Shown: positions 6,647 through 15,086, counted from the first letter of the stretch. The stretch is DNA of 64,000 nt from a virus (IMGVR_UViG_3300031215_000009:17442-81441), one strand, 5' to 3'. Notes: generated from the letters alone by a model not told the origin. Numbers and translations: made by a program.

Positions 6647-8302
6647 ATGAGTTTTTTCAATTTACCCTTTCCTATCAGAATTGCGGGTGCTGACCCAGTT
6701 GATGGAGAAAGATACTTAGCAGCAGATTTAACAGAAAGAAATGATTTAATAGGTTCAGGAAGAGAATATGATGGTTTACAAGTATTTGTAGAATCTGAAA
6801 AACTATTATATATTTTAGAAGATAAAACGATTCCAACTTGGACAGTTATCGGTTCAGGTGGTTCTATTGACTTACCTTTAAAGTATTATTGGATAGTTGA
6901 CCCAATAAATGGTGATGATTCAACGGGAGAAAAAGGTAATATATTAAAACCACATGCTACAATAGCAGGGGCGGAATTAGGAGCAACTTCTGGTGATACT
7001 ATAAAAATAGTTTCTGATATTGTTGAAGCAAATTGTGGTAAAGATGGATTAACTTATATATTTGACGAAAATGTTCAAATGTATTGGCCAAGCACTAATG
7101 CTAACATTACAGGACAAAACTGGAATGCTCTTTTTACAGATTATGGTGCTACTGGAACAGAAGTTATGTCATATACTATAATAGGTGGTAAGTTTCTTGC
7201 AGGTAGTTATTGGTATGGTAATTGGCGAAGAAGTGTAGTACGATTAAATGCTGCATCTAGTGTGAAAATGATTGCAGCAGAAACTATTGGGATGGAACAA
7301 AATGATGGGTGGATATTTCACATGGTTGGTGACAATTCAAGAATTGATGTTACTTGTAGTGGAGATATAACAAATTCTTATGAAGTATTAAGAATTAATG
7401 GAAATAATGTTACTGCTAATATACATACACAATCTAGTATAGTGCCTATTGAAAATTCTGGAATTGTTATTGTTAGAACTAGTGCTGTATCTAATTATCA
7501 TGTAGTGATTACCGCAGAAATAAATATGTCAACAAGAGGTCATGATATTGGTGTAGAACGTAGACCATTTCATTTGCGTGGTTCTACTAATAGTACAAAA
7601 AAGAGTACAGTTGTTATAAACACTCCAGTATTTGATTATTATGATAATTATCCTAATACTGCAGGTGACGAATACGGTTTAGTTACTTTAGTTGAAACTG
7701 GCGTTAATATATATGTAGCATTTAATGCAGATATAGTTAAAATTCATCATGACGTTTCAATACCTGGAGGTTATTATCAAGGTGGTAGAGCAGGTTTATA
7801 TAGTTCTTCAGGTGGTCAAAACTTTACATTCGCACATATAGATTTTAATATTAGACTATTACTTTTAGGGATTAATCACAATCTAGATTATTGTAGAAAT
7901 ACAACAGCTGCTGCAAAACCTAAAACTCTCATTAATCTTATAGATTGTACTATTGTTTCATATACTGATAACGCAGATACATATAATGATTGGAGAACTA
8001 ATTCAAACAGAGATAACACTGTATTAATTCCTACTATGTACACAAATTACGTTTTTAAAGGTGACACTGTTGTTGTTATGAATCCAGTAGGTGCAACTGC
8101 AGGTAAAAAAGTAATAGGAAGTTACGATAATGTTAATGATGGTGCATTTATAATGGGTGAATTTGTATCTAATGCTGATATTAAAAATACAACTTTCGAG
8201 GATTTATATACTGGAACAGATTATGCAACTGGTATACCTAAAATGAAACTATTAAATAACAATATATTAACAGACTACACAAATTATGAAAATATAATAT
8301 AA
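6647..8302 (+). CDS. tail-fibre/adhesin-like protein with beta-helix
   Basis: 551 residues. Residues 1-75 form an N-terminal domain common at the start of phage fibre proteins (GADPVDGERYLAADLTERN, then YDGLQVFVES). The sequence after YYWIVDPINGDDSTG continues with a short-strand pattern (KPHATIAGAELGATSGDTIKI ... SVKMIAAETIG ... RIDVTCSGDI) typical of right-handed parallel beta-helices of tailspikes. No catalytic residues can be assigned, so it may bind or degrade surface glycans. It is followed after five bases by a small gene (8308) that may be its partner. Host adsorption is inferred from the fold type. Confidence 0.62.
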   Translation: MSFFNLPFPIRIAGADPVDGERYLAADLTERNDLIGSGREYDGLQVFVESEKLLYILEDKTIPTWTVIGSGGSIDLPLKYYWIVDPINGDDSTGEKGNILKPHATIAGAELGATSGDTIKIVSDIVEANCGKDGLTYIFDENVQMYWPSTNANITGQNWNALFTDYGATGTEVMSYTIIGGKFLAGSYWYGNWRRSVVRLNAASSVKMIAAETIGMEQNDGWIFHMVGDNSRIDVTCSGDITNSYEVLRINGNNVTANIHTQSSIVPIENSGIVIVRTSAVSNYHVVITAEINMSTRGHDIGVERRPFHLRGSTNSTKKSTVVINTPVFDYYDNYPNTAGDEYGLVTLVETGVNIYVAFNADIVKIHHDVSIPGGYYQGGRAGLYSSSGGQNFTFAHIDFNIRLLLLGINHNLDYCRNTTAAAKPKTLINLIDCTIVSYTDNADTYNDWRTNSNRDNTVLIPTMYTNYVFKGDTVVVMNPVGATAGKKVIGSYDNVNDGAFIMGEFVSNADIKNTTFEDLYTGTDYATGIPKMKLLNNNILTDYTNYENII

Positions 8303-8307
8303 TAGAT

Positions 8308-8541
8308 ATGAAAACTTATAACACAAAGAAAATAAACTTATTTTTCACTTTTGATAGTGAAGGAAATGTAATAGAAGGTAGTAAATTTGTTGGTGTTACT
8401 TATCTTGATGAAGATGGACAAAGATTTGAACCAGAAGGTAAACGTTCTAGTTTAGCAGTTCAATATGAACAAATGACAATAGAACAAAAAGAAGCATTTG
8501 ATACATTAATAGAATCTTATGTGAATCTTAAAGACCAATAA
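8308..8541 (+). CDS. small hypothetical protein after fibre gene
   Basis: 77 residues with no recognised motif. A beta-hairpin-like start (KKINLFFTFDSEGNVIEGSKFVGVTYLDEDG) is followed by a helix (YEQMTIEQKEAFDTLIESYVNLKDQ). It begins five bases after the fibre-like gene and is surely co-transcribed with it. Small proteins at this place are often fibre-assembly helpers or minor fibre parts, but nothing in the sequence proves this. Confidence 0.6.
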   Translation: MKTYNTKKINLFFTFDSEGNVIEGSKFVGVTYLDEDGQRFEPEGKRSSLAVQYEQMTIEQKEAFDTLIESYVNLKDQ

Positions 8542-8555
8542 AAATATATAGCATT

Positions 8556-9032
8556 ATGCAAAATATTAATCAATTAAAAACATTATTTAAGGTAAAAGAT
8601 TTATATTCTTTTACTTTATATCCTAATTTAAAAGAAGAGGTTATAATAAATGCTTTATTAAAAGATATTAAAGATTATGATTTACCAAAGGAAGTTTTTA
8701 ATTTATTATTAGAAGCTTGGAATAGTAGATTTTGGGTAACTCATGGGTATGATGGAGCAACTATAATAAAAAATAAGAAGCATCCAGCAATTGCAAATTT
8801 CTTGCATGATTATATGTGGAGATTTGGAATGGGTGGATATAAAAGTGATTTTATATATAAAAAATTATTACCAATAACAGGATATAAAAATACAACAGCT
8901 TTAAAAAGATTTTACATAATAAGATTAGCTTGGTTATTTCATTATAAATGGAAACATATATTTAAAGATAATAAATTACCTATTAGTATTAATGTTAATA
9001 ATTTGTACATAAAATTAAAAGAACACATTTAG
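8556..9032 (+). CDS. conserved hypothetical protein (HGYDGAT / FLHDYMWR motifs)
   Basis: 158 residues. The central part WVTHGYDGATIIKNKKHPAI followed by ANFLHDYMWRFGMGGYKSD has the look of the DUF1353-like group of phage proteins, where a GxDGAS/T motif precedes an HDYLWR-like motif. The conserved His, Asp and Arg might form an active or metal site, but the family's role is not known to me. The terminator stem begins inside its last codons. It closes the fibre gene cluster. Confidence 0.55.
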   Translation: MQNINQLKTLFKVKDLYSFTLYPNLKEEVIINALLKDIKDYDLPKEVFNLLLEAWNSRFWVTHGYDGATIIKNKKHPAIANFLHDYMWRFGMGGYKSDFIYKKLLPITGYKNTTALKRFYIIRLAWLFHYKWKHIFKDNKLPISINVNNLYIKLKEHI

Positions 9033-9044
9033 TGTTCTTTTTTT
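9017..9044 (+). terminator. intrinsic terminator overlapping a stop codon
   Basis: AAAAGAACAC (9017-9026) pairs with GTGTTCTTTT (9032-9041). The stop codon of the 8556 gene lies in the loop/stem. Confidence 0.8.
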
Positions 9045-9046
9045 AT

Positions 9047-9055
9047 GATTAAATA
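9047..9055 (+). promoter_or_regulatory. late-type promoter box
   Basis: GATTAAATA 21 nt before the ATG at 9077, in a 27-bp copy of the leader at 5323. Confidence 0.55.
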
Positions 9056-9076
9056 TTAAAACTTAGAATTACTTTT

Positions 9077-10003
9077 ATGAACAAATTATATGAAGGTGGA
9101 AATGCCGTTAGTAACGTTATGCCAATTAGAGCAGAAGATACAATACCTACTCTTAAAGATATAGACACTAAAATTTTATCAAGATTTTTAAAATTAAAGA
9201 AAAATGAATGGGCTGCGTTAGGTTCAACAGGTAAAAAGTTACCCGGACAATCAAGTGGCGATATTGATTTAGCAATTGATATTAATAAAATTGCAAAATC
9301 TTATAAAATACAAACTAATGAAGTTGGTCAAAAAATACTTGATTTATTAGATTCTGCATATCCTAAGATGGAAAAAAACTATATGAAAGGATTAGAAATT
9401 ATTTCATTAGCTTATCCAATTAAAGGTTCTGGTGGAAATGTTCAAGTAGATTTGATGTTACAAGACAATATTGATTTTGCAAAATGGATGTTTCATAGTC
9501 CTGATTTTACTAAACACGAGTCTGAATGGAAAGGTTTATATAGAACGGAATTACTAAAAGCAATTGGTAATGCTATTTCTATTCCAGAAATGACAGAATA
9601 TTTTGAAGATGAATTTGAAGGAAAATATAAAGGAACTATAAAGAAATTAGCAAGAAATATGTTAGATCCAAACAAAGGTTATAAGAAACAATTGAAATCA
9701 TTTGTTGGTAAAAAAGGAACACCTGTAAAAACTGGGAAAAGTGAATATGAAGAACTTATAAGTAAAGACCCAGAATTCATTACAAAAGCATTATTAGGTC
9801 AATCTGCAACTATCAAAGATACTAATTCATTCGAAACTGTATGGAAAGTAATGCAAAACAAAGATTTCCCATGGAAAGACCAACTGAATAAAATTGTAGT
9901 TAAATTTGCAGAGGTTCTTAGAGGTAAAGGTTTACCTATGCCAAAAGAACTTGGTATTTCAGAGAATTCTCGAATGAAAAAGTTTTCAGATATTAGACAA
10001 TAA
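9077..10003 (+). CDS. nucleotidyltransferase-fold protein
   Basis: 308 residues. The segment ALGSTGKKLPGQSSGDIDLAID (residues about 47-68) has the hG[GS]-x(9-13)-Dh[DE]h signature of the DNA polymerase beta-type nucleotidyltransferase superfamily, with two Asp as metal ligands. The third acidic position could be in VQVDLMLQ (near residue 125). The substrate cannot be read from the sequence. The N-terminus MNKLYEGG is short and carries a LYE/G site like those cut by gp21, so packaging in the head is possible. The ligase gene follows 62 nt downstream, behind its own promoter-like site, which suggests nucleic-acid end modification or repair. Confidence 0.62.
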   Translation: MNKLYEGGNAVSNVMPIRAEDTIPTLKDIDTKILSRFLKLKKNEWAALGSTGKKLPGQSSGDIDLAIDINKIAKSYKIQTNEVGQKILDLLDSAYPKMEKNYMKGLEIISLAYPIKGSGGNVQVDLMLQDNIDFAKWMFHSPDFTKHESEWKGLYRTELLKAIGNAISIPEMTEYFEDEFEGKYKGTIKKLARNMLDPNKGYKKQLKSFVGKKGTPVKTGKSEYEELISKDPEFITKALLGQSATIKDTNSFETVWKVMQNKDFPWKDQLNKIVVKFAEVLRGKGLPMPKELGISENSRMKKFSDIRQ

Positions 10004-10004
10004 A

Positions 10005-10036
10005 TTTGTTTAACTTAAATAAAAATCGTATATTTA
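10005..10036 (+). promoter_or_regulatory. Bacteroidetes-type promoter candidate for the ligase gene
   Basis: TTTG (10005-10008), 20 nt, then TATATTTA (10029-10036). This fits the TTTG / TAnnTTTG consensus of Bacteroidetes housekeeping sigma factors, with the same spacing as the site at 58151. Confidence 0.5.
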
Positions 10037-10065
10037 CATAATATACAAAACTAAATTAATAAAAA

Positions 10066-10470
10066 ATGGCAGGACTACAACACTTATTCGATATTTATAG
10101 TAAACAAGGAAACGAGTTTATACAAGATATGTTTAGTAAACAATTAATTGTATCGGAAAAACCAGATGGTTGTCTAAAATATGATACTATTTTAGAAACC
10201 GAAGATGGATTAAAGACAATACAAGAAATATGCGAAACTCAATACAAAGGTAAAGTTAAATCATATTGTATAGAAACTAATAGTATAGTTTGGGATTGTA
10301 TAATAAATCATCTAATAAAGGAAGACCTTTCAAAAGTATGGTTTGAATTAGAATCTACCAATGGACAAATAATAACAGTAACTGGCAACCATAAAATATA
10401 CTGTTCAGATTTAAAAATGTGGAAAAGAGTTGATGAATTAGATGGTACCGAATTGTTATTGTTTAAATAA
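10066..10470 (+). CDS. ATP-dependent ligase N-terminus fused to intein N-half
   Basis: Only 35 residues of ligase precede the intein: GLQHLFDIYSKQGNEF then LIVSEKPDG, which is nucleotidyltransferase motif I (K-x-D-G) with the Lys that would accept AMP. Cys-36 starts a 99-residue intein N-half (block A CLKYDTILE, block B VTGNHKIY), ending in a stop at 10468. The C-half and the rest of the ligase start at 10829. Without trans-splicing the catalytic Lys is separated from all other motifs, so activity depends on splicing. Confidence 0.85.
   Translation: MAGLQHLFDIYSKQGNEFIQDMFSKQLIVSEKPDGCLKYDTILETEDGLKTIQEICETQYKGKVKSYCIETNSIVWDCIINHLIKEDLSKVWFELESTNGQIITVTGNHKIYCSDLKMWKRVDELDGTELLLFK
10171..10467 (+). 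other. split intein N-half (ligase motif I)
   Basis: 99 residues. Cys1, block A CLKYDTIL, block B TVTGNHKI, VDELDGTEL near the end, then a stop. Insertion follows KPDG. Confidence 0.88.
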
Positions 10471-10547
10471 AGAAAGGGTATCATAGGAATTGTAGTTCCT
10501 CGCCCTTTCTTTAAAATAATTATTAACTAATGTATTTAACACACTAA
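10469..10547 (+). promoter_or_regulatory. mobile-gene leader hairpin, copy 1, with five-codon stub
   Basis: AAAGAAAGGG (10469-10478) pairs with CCCTTTCTTT (10503-10512) around an inner AGGAA/TTCCT hairpin (10485-10500). The shared AT-rich linker leads to ATGTATTTAACACAC at 10530, giving a stub MYLTH then stop. The same leader lies before relics at 18691 and 26460. Confidence 0.72.
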
Positions 10548-10552
10548 AAGAA

Positions 10553-10753
10553 TGTCCAATTTGCAAAAAGAAAATGAAATTTTTTGTAGGTAGACCGTGA
10601 TGTAAATGCCGCTTGTAACATAAAATCTTTTACTTTAAAAAATATCTTGAGTACGGAACATACTCTTAAAAATCAAGGTAAGTTGCCAATATTAGTTGGA
10701 GCGTTAACCCTTGAAGCCCATCCCATCACCTCTGGCGTGGGTGGGTAGTTCAC
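10553..10753 (+). mobile_element. TnpB (IS605 OrfB) C-terminal remnant with omega-RNA-like right end
   Basis: In one frame (10553-10600) the sequence reads CPICKKKMKFFVGRP, half of a zinc-finger. After a frameshift, 10593-10748 reads DRDVNAACNIKSF..., the final RuvC motif of TnpB nucleases (DRDxNAAxNI), to a stop. The 3' part GAAGCCCATCCCA (about 10713-10725) pairs with TGGGTGGGTAGTTC (10738-10751), the typical hairpin of IS605-type right ends and of omega-RNA scaffolds, ending GTTCAC. The protein is clearly dead. The element sits between the two halves of the ligase intein, together with an alien leader (10469). Confidence 0.75.
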
Positions 10754-10800
10754 TAGTTCTTTGGGAAACATATATAAATAATGCGAGTGATTCGGAATTA

Positions 10801-10807
10801 TTAAATA
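10801..10807 (+). promoter_or_regulatory. late-type promoter box before intein C-half
   Basis: TTAAATA ending 21 nt before the ATG of the ligase C-half. It would let the two halves be made from separate transcripts. Confidence 0.4.
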
Positions 10808-10828
10808 CAATAACTAAAATAATATCAA

Positions 10829-10942
10829 ATGGAAATAACGAAAATAAAATCTATAAAGAAATTAGACAATAAATTTACTTGTTATGACATAACAACGGAA
10901 AAAACCCATAATTTCTTTGCTAATGAAATATTAGTTCACAAT
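10829..10942 (+). other. split intein C-half (ligase motif I)
   Basis: 38 residues from its own ATG. Block F THNFFANEI and block G LVHN, followed by Ser+1. Confidence 0.88.
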
Positions 10943-12052
10943 TCGTCATTTTCAGCACAACAAAGAGAAGATGGTGGTATGGATTTCTTTAAAAGAGATG
11001 ATAGACAACCAATATCTAAATTAGACAGAACAATAATGTCTTTATATGAACCACCAATTGAATTCATCGAAAAACAAATAGGTGATAAAAAGATTCCATC
11101 AAATTTAAGATTTGGATTTGAATATTTTCAAAATACTAAACCAGTTGCAATATCTTATGATGTATTACCTAAGAATGGACTTGTGTTAACACACATGAAA
11201 GAAATGAATGATAAAGGTAAAGTAACAAAATTTATTGATGATCCAAAAACTTTGAATAAATGGGCGAAATACTTTAATGTAGAGAACCCTTTTATCATTT
11301 TTGATGGTAAGTTAAGTCAATTACAAAAAGAACAATTAGAAGAGTTCCTTAACACACCATTCGAAGACTTAGTTGCTAAGTTTAAAACTTCATCGTTTAC
11401 TAAATACATTGTTTCTATTTTAAATCCAAAATTAAAAAAAACAGCACTAAATAATACTCTTGATAAACCAATTGAAGGATTAGTGTTCAAATTTAATGAT
11501 GGTGAGTATCTGGCAAAAGTAGTTGACCCAATGTTTACTCAAATGGCAAGAGATAAGGCAAATGCAAGACACGCTGAAAAAAAGAATAATAAACAAAGTT
11601 CTGATGAATTTGGATTAGTTCTTTATACTTTTATTAATTGGATAGAAGAAAATCAAATATTTAAAGATTTCATTGCAGATGGTGATAATGAAGATGAAAA
11701 ATATGTTGATTTAATGACAAGAATTGCAAAGCGTTTTATTGACGAAAATGCTATATTCTTAAAAGGATTGAATATCAAAAAACCAGATTTTGCTAAAGCA
11801 CCAGAATTTGCATTGAATACTAAAATGATTAAAAATAAAGAAGTTGTAGATTTCATAAATAAAAATAGAAACCAAGAAGAAATATTCAAAATTTTGTTAT
11901 CTGGGTTTAGGAAACTTAGAAAACGAAAAACTAATATGATTGATGAAAATTTGATGAAACAAATCAATTCAGTTGTAAATCAAATAAGAACAATTACAAA
12001 AAAAGTAAACGAAGAATTTCTTTCATTTTCAGATTGGAAGAAAACATTGTAA
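10829..12052 (+). CDS. intein C-half fused to ATP-dependent RNA/DNA ligase body
   Basis: Residues 1-38 are an intein C-half (CYDITTEKTHNFFAN, EILVHN) and Ser+1 begins the ligase extein SSFSAQQRED. Later motifs are visible: LRFGFEYFQN (motif III/IIIa), PIEGLVFKF (motif IV, E-G) and EYLAKVVDP (motif V, K-V). Joined to the 35 upstream residues the ligase has about 404 residues. The family is ATP-dependent covalent nucleotidyltransferases. I favour an RNA-ligase-like enzyme because of the short motif spacing, but a small DNA ligase cannot be excluded. The C-terminal 150 residues are helical and end in LSFSDWKKTL. Confidence 0.8.
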   Translation: MEITKIKSIKKLDNKFTCYDITTEKTHNFFANEILVHNSSFSAQQREDGGMDFFKRDDRQPISKLDRTIMSLYEPPIEFIEKQIGDKKIPSNLRFGFEYFQNTKPVAISYDVLPKNGLVLTHMKEMNDKGKVTKFIDDPKTLNKWAKYFNVENPFIIFDGKLSQLQKEQLEEFLNTPFEDLVAKFKTSSFTKYIVSILNPKLKKTALNNTLDKPIEGLVFKFNDGEYLAKVVDPMFTQMARDKANARHAEKKNNKQSSDEFGLVLYTFINWIEENQIFKDFIADGDNEDEKYVDLMTRIAKRFIDENAIFLKGLNIKKPDFAKAPEFALNTKMIKNKEVVDFINKNRNQEEIFKILLSGFRKLRKRKTNMIDENLMKQINSVVNQIRTITKKVNEEFLSFSDWKKTL

Positions 12053-12059
12053 TTAAATA
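12051..12059 (+). promoter_or_regulatory. late-type promoter box
   Basis: AATTAAATA 19 nt before the ATG at 12079. Confidence 0.45.
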
Positions 12060-12078
12060 CTAAAAATAACATAATATT

Positions 12079-12459
12079 ATGGCTAAGAAAAAAGAAGTGA
12101 TTAACAAAGAAGTAACAAAAGTTGTTGATGAAGTGACAATTGAAGAAACTTCGGTAACTGAAGAAAAAGTTGAAGAAAAAGTTGAAGAAAAAGTTGAAGA
12201 AAAAGTTGAGGAAAAAGTTGAAGAAAAAGTTGAAGAAAAAGTTGAAGAAAAAGTTGAAGAAATAGATGTAGATATTACTATCGAAAACCCGGTTAAAGAA
12301 ATAATTGTAAATGCTGTTATTGAAAATCCAAATTCTAAAAAAGTTGAAGGTAAAGGTAAAATTGTTAAATTATCACATAGAGTTGCAGTTTACGAAGATG
12401 GTACAGAACTAAAAATCACAAGTAAAAAACAACACGCTGAATTAAGAAAGCAAAGATAA
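12079..12459 (+). CDS. KVEE-repeat protein
   Basis: 126 residues. Residues about 29-60 are eight tandem copies of Lys-Val-Glu-Glu, likely a rigid helix or coiled coil with alternating charge. Flanks are N-terminal MAKKKEVINKEV (basic) and a C-terminal domain of about 60 residues with small beta strands (KGKIVKLSHRVAVYEDGTELKITSKKQ) and a basic end. No family recognised. A late-type box upstream suggests a virion or late role. Confidence 0.65.
   Translation: MAKKKEVINKEVTKVVDEVTIEETSVTEEKVEEKVEEKVEEKVEEKVEEKVEEKVEEKVEEIDVDITIENPVKEIIVNAVIENPNSKKVEGKGKIVKLSHRVAVYEDGTELKITSKKQHAELRKQR
12163..12260 (+). repeat. tandem 12-bp coding repeat
   Basis: About eight copies of AAAGTTGAAGAA, nearly identical at DNA level (one GAG variant near 12210), encoding KVEE. 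The copy number is likely variable through slippage. Confidence 0.9.
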
Positions 12460-12502
12460 ATAACTACTACCATGTATGTAAAAGCCCTGTATGTAGTTTA
12501 AT

Positions 12503-12532
12503 AAAAGGTCTAGTTAATTCTAGACCTTTTTT
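12503..12532 (+). terminator. intrinsic terminator
   Basis: AAAAGGTCTAG (12503-12513) pairs with CTAGACCTTTT (12520-12530), followed by T's. Confidence 0.85.
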
Positions 12533-12539
12533 GTTTGTA

Positions 12540-12546
12540 TTAAATA
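12540..12546 (+). promoter_or_regulatory. late-type promoter box
   Basis: TTAAATA 19 nt before the ATG at 12566. Confidence 0.5.
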
Positions 12547-12565
12547 AGAAAACAAATATTATCAA

Positions 12566-15052
12566 ATGGCAAACGAAGATGTTATCAAAAAAGATATGAT
12601 TAGTGAACTAAAGGATATGGAATCTGAAAACGACCAACGTCATTTAGAACCTGTAAACGTAGTAGTTGGAAGATTTCAACCCTATACGATTGGTCATTTA
12701 AGTATGGCAAAAGAATTAGAAAAAATCAATGGTTTACCATCGGTTTATATTTATATAAGAAGTAAAAGTGGTAAAAATGCAAAATTTACAGATAAGTTGA
12801 CTATCAACTACATGGAAGATGTTGTTCAAGGTCAACCATTAGTAAGAGATGCCTGGGCAATGGAATCTGCATTTATTCCTGTTATTATACTTGAATCGCA
12901 AAGAAGAGGATATAATCCAGTACTTATTGGTGCAGGGGAAGATAGAGCAAAGTCATATAAAGGTATGGCAAAGAGAATGAAAGATGTTGTAACACACCCA
13001 GATTTCGAAATAAAAGAACTTAAAGGAAGAATAACATCAGCAACAGAAGTTAGACAAGCTATTTTAGATGATGACAAGAAAAAATTTAATAAACTTGTTC
13101 CCAAACAAGTACAACCATATTATACACAACTTAAAGCAGAATTAGAAGCAAGTTTAGTTGAATCTATTAATGTTTCTGATATTGTAAACAACTTTGATGT
13201 TGATATTGATGAGATGGAATCTATACTTTATAAATATGATGAAGATTTCTTTTCTGATGTATTGATTATTGAAAGTATTTTAGAATATGAACTAACACAA
13301 AAAACAATTAAAACTATGAATGAAGATACTATGTCCCCAGCAGTAAAAAAAGAAATGATTTCAGTAATTACTACCTATACAGGAGCAAGAAATTCTTTTA
13401 TTGAAAAAAAGATAGAAAATAATCCTAATTGGGATTGGAATAAAATTACATCTGCATTAACTTCTAAAGATAAAAAAGAAAAAAAGAAAGTAGTTGATGT
13501 TATTATGGGATGGGGTTCAGAAATAGATAAAAAATATATTAATGAATCTATTAATGAGGCTGCAATGTCTAAAGATACTAAGAAATTCCTTAAAGGGATG
13601 AAAAAGATTAAAATAAATGAATTAGGTGGATGGATGCCTGGTCATAAATATATTTATTTTGATAGTAATGATTCTAAATATTACTTTGTTGACTTTGAAG
13701 GAGATCACATGGAATTAAAAAACGAAGGCACACTAAAAGAATTAGAAAAATTCTTGAAAAAGAATGAATCTAATCATATTGAATTAGTACATGTTTACGA
13801 TGAAGATGGTTCATTATTCGGAACAGGTGAATTAATTAAAACTAAAGGAGATAAATCATTAGTTAGTTTTGATGCAAATACAGAAAAATGGGTTAAATCT
13901 AAATTAGTTAAACTTGTCGAATCTAAAGTGAATGAGAAACTTAAACTAAACAGTAACTATCCTGTATATCATCACACATTTGGTTCAGCATTAGATGCTA
14001 TTTCAGCATACGCAGAATCAGGTGGATATAATATCGACCAACAAGAATTCTTCACTGCATTTGGAGATGCCTTCTTTAAACCAAAGAAAGGTAAAACTTT
14101 AAGTAAATCAGTTGAATTGCAAGATAAAAACGGAAACGTAGTTGGTGTATTACATTCTTCAATATACAATAGAGGTGTTGATGGTAAAACATACGAATTG
14201 ACTATGTATTCTGACCAAACTAAAAAAGGATTGAGAGAATCAGTAAACGAAAGTAAAGGTAACTTTAAGGATGCTTTAAAAGTTATGAACTTTAAAGATG
14301 CTTCTAAAGAAGATGTACATAGTATGATTACAGATTTCTTTGGTGAAGATGGTGTTCCTGTATTAGAACACATGACATCTAAACATGGTGAATCAATAAA
14401 CAAAGCACACACAAGATTCTTCGAAAGAGTTATTGCATTCAAAAAAGGTGAATTAACTTTAGAATCTTTAGATAGTATAAAAGAAAGAGAATCAATTCCT
14501 TACTTATCTAAAATTACAGAATCTAAATTGGAATCATTTAAAGATGCACTTACAGAAATGGTAGGTTCTAATGAATATGAAGCTAAACTTGATGCCGCAA
14601 TTTGTATGTTAGTTAAATCTAACAGACCTGTTGTCTGGGAAGATTTCAAATCTCAAATGTTAAGTTGTGATTTCTTTAAGAAAGATTTTAAACCATTCTT
14701 AATGATGCAAGGTTTAAATGATTATCAGATTGATAAATTCATTGAAAATATACTTAGAGTAAAGTATCAACATTATACAAATTATTTCACTGGATCAATT
14801 CCATTGCAATATGTAAAGGAATCTGAACAAATTCTAGAAGCAACCGTCGAAGATGGACTAGCAGGAATTATTGCAAGATATACAGGAGCAAGAGCTACAC
14901 ACATTCTAAAAGTAATGGCAGAACAACCAGAAATTGATTGGACTAAAGTTGCAAAGGATATTTCAACTACTGATAAACATGGATTACGAAGATCATTCAT
15001 GTTCCCATCAAAAAAGGAAACAGAAAACTTTAATAAAGTATATTTAAAGTAA
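12566..15052 (+). CDS. large protein with N-terminal NMN-adenylyltransferase-like domain
   Basis: 828 residues. Residues 30-195 form a cytidylyltransferase-type nucleotidyltransferase: VVVGRFQPYTIGHL has the GRFQPxxxGH motif, and RITSATEVRQAI matches the ISATxVR substrate-loop motif of NMN adenylyltransferases. This enzyme class joins NMN and ATP to NAD. The remaining 600 residues are helical and of unknown role. They hold an internal repeat: YTGARNSFIEKK...NWDWNKI (near residue 272) and YTGARATHILKV...IDWTKV (near residue 775). Several LVE/S- and INE-type sites suggest processing by the head protease. A virion-borne NAD-metabolism protein is one idea. Confidence 0.65.
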   Translation: MANEDVIKKDMISELKDMESENDQRHLEPVNVVVGRFQPYTIGHLSMAKELEKINGLPSVYIYIRSKSGKNAKFTDKLTINYMEDVVQGQPLVRDAWAMESAFIPVIILESQRRGYNPVLIGAGEDRAKSYKGMAKRMKDVVTHPDFEIKELKGRITSATEVRQAILDDDKKKFNKLVPKQVQPYYTQLKAELEASLVESINVSDIVNNFDVDIDEMESILYKYDEDFFSDVLIIESILEYELTQKTIKTMNEDTMSPAVKKEMISVITTYTGARNSFIEKKIENNPNWDWNKITSALTSKDKKEKKKVVDVIMGWGSEIDKKYINESINEAAMSKDTKKFLKGMKKIKINELGGWMPGHKYIYFDSNDSKYYFVDFEGDHMELKNEGTLKELEKFLKKNESNHIELVHVYDEDGSLFGTGELIKTKGDKSLVSFDANTEKWVKSKLVKLVESKVNEKLKLNSNYPVYHHTFGSALDAISAYAESGGYNIDQQEFFTAFGDAFFKPKKGKTLSKSVELQDKNGNVVGVLHSSIYNRGVDGKTYELTMYSDQTKKGLRESVNESKGNFKDALKVMNFKDASKEDVHSMITDFFGEDGVPVLEHMTSKHGESINKAHTRFFERVIAFKKGELTLESLDSIKERESIPYLSKITESKLESFKDALTEMVGSNEYEAKLDAAICMLVKSNRPVVWEDFKSQMLSCDFFKKDFKPFLMMQGLNDYQIDKFIENILRVKYQHYTNYFTGSIPLQYVKESEQILEATVEDGLAGIIARYTGARATHILKVMAEQPEIDWTKVAKDISTTDKHGLRRSFMFPSKKETENFNKVYLK

Positions 15053-15054
15053 AC

Positions 15055-15086
15055 AAAAAGGGAATCGTAATTGATTCCCTTTTTTA
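15055..15086. terminator. bidirectional terminator between convergent genes
   Basis: AAAAAGGGAATC (15055-15066) pairs with GATTCCCTTTTT (15073-15084). A/T flanks serve both the NMNAT gene (+) and the glycosyltransferase (-). Confidence 0.8.

Noticed and set aside
12163-12260. CRISPR-like array
   Set aside because: Contiguous 12-bp units without spacers, inside an open frame; plain coding repeat.
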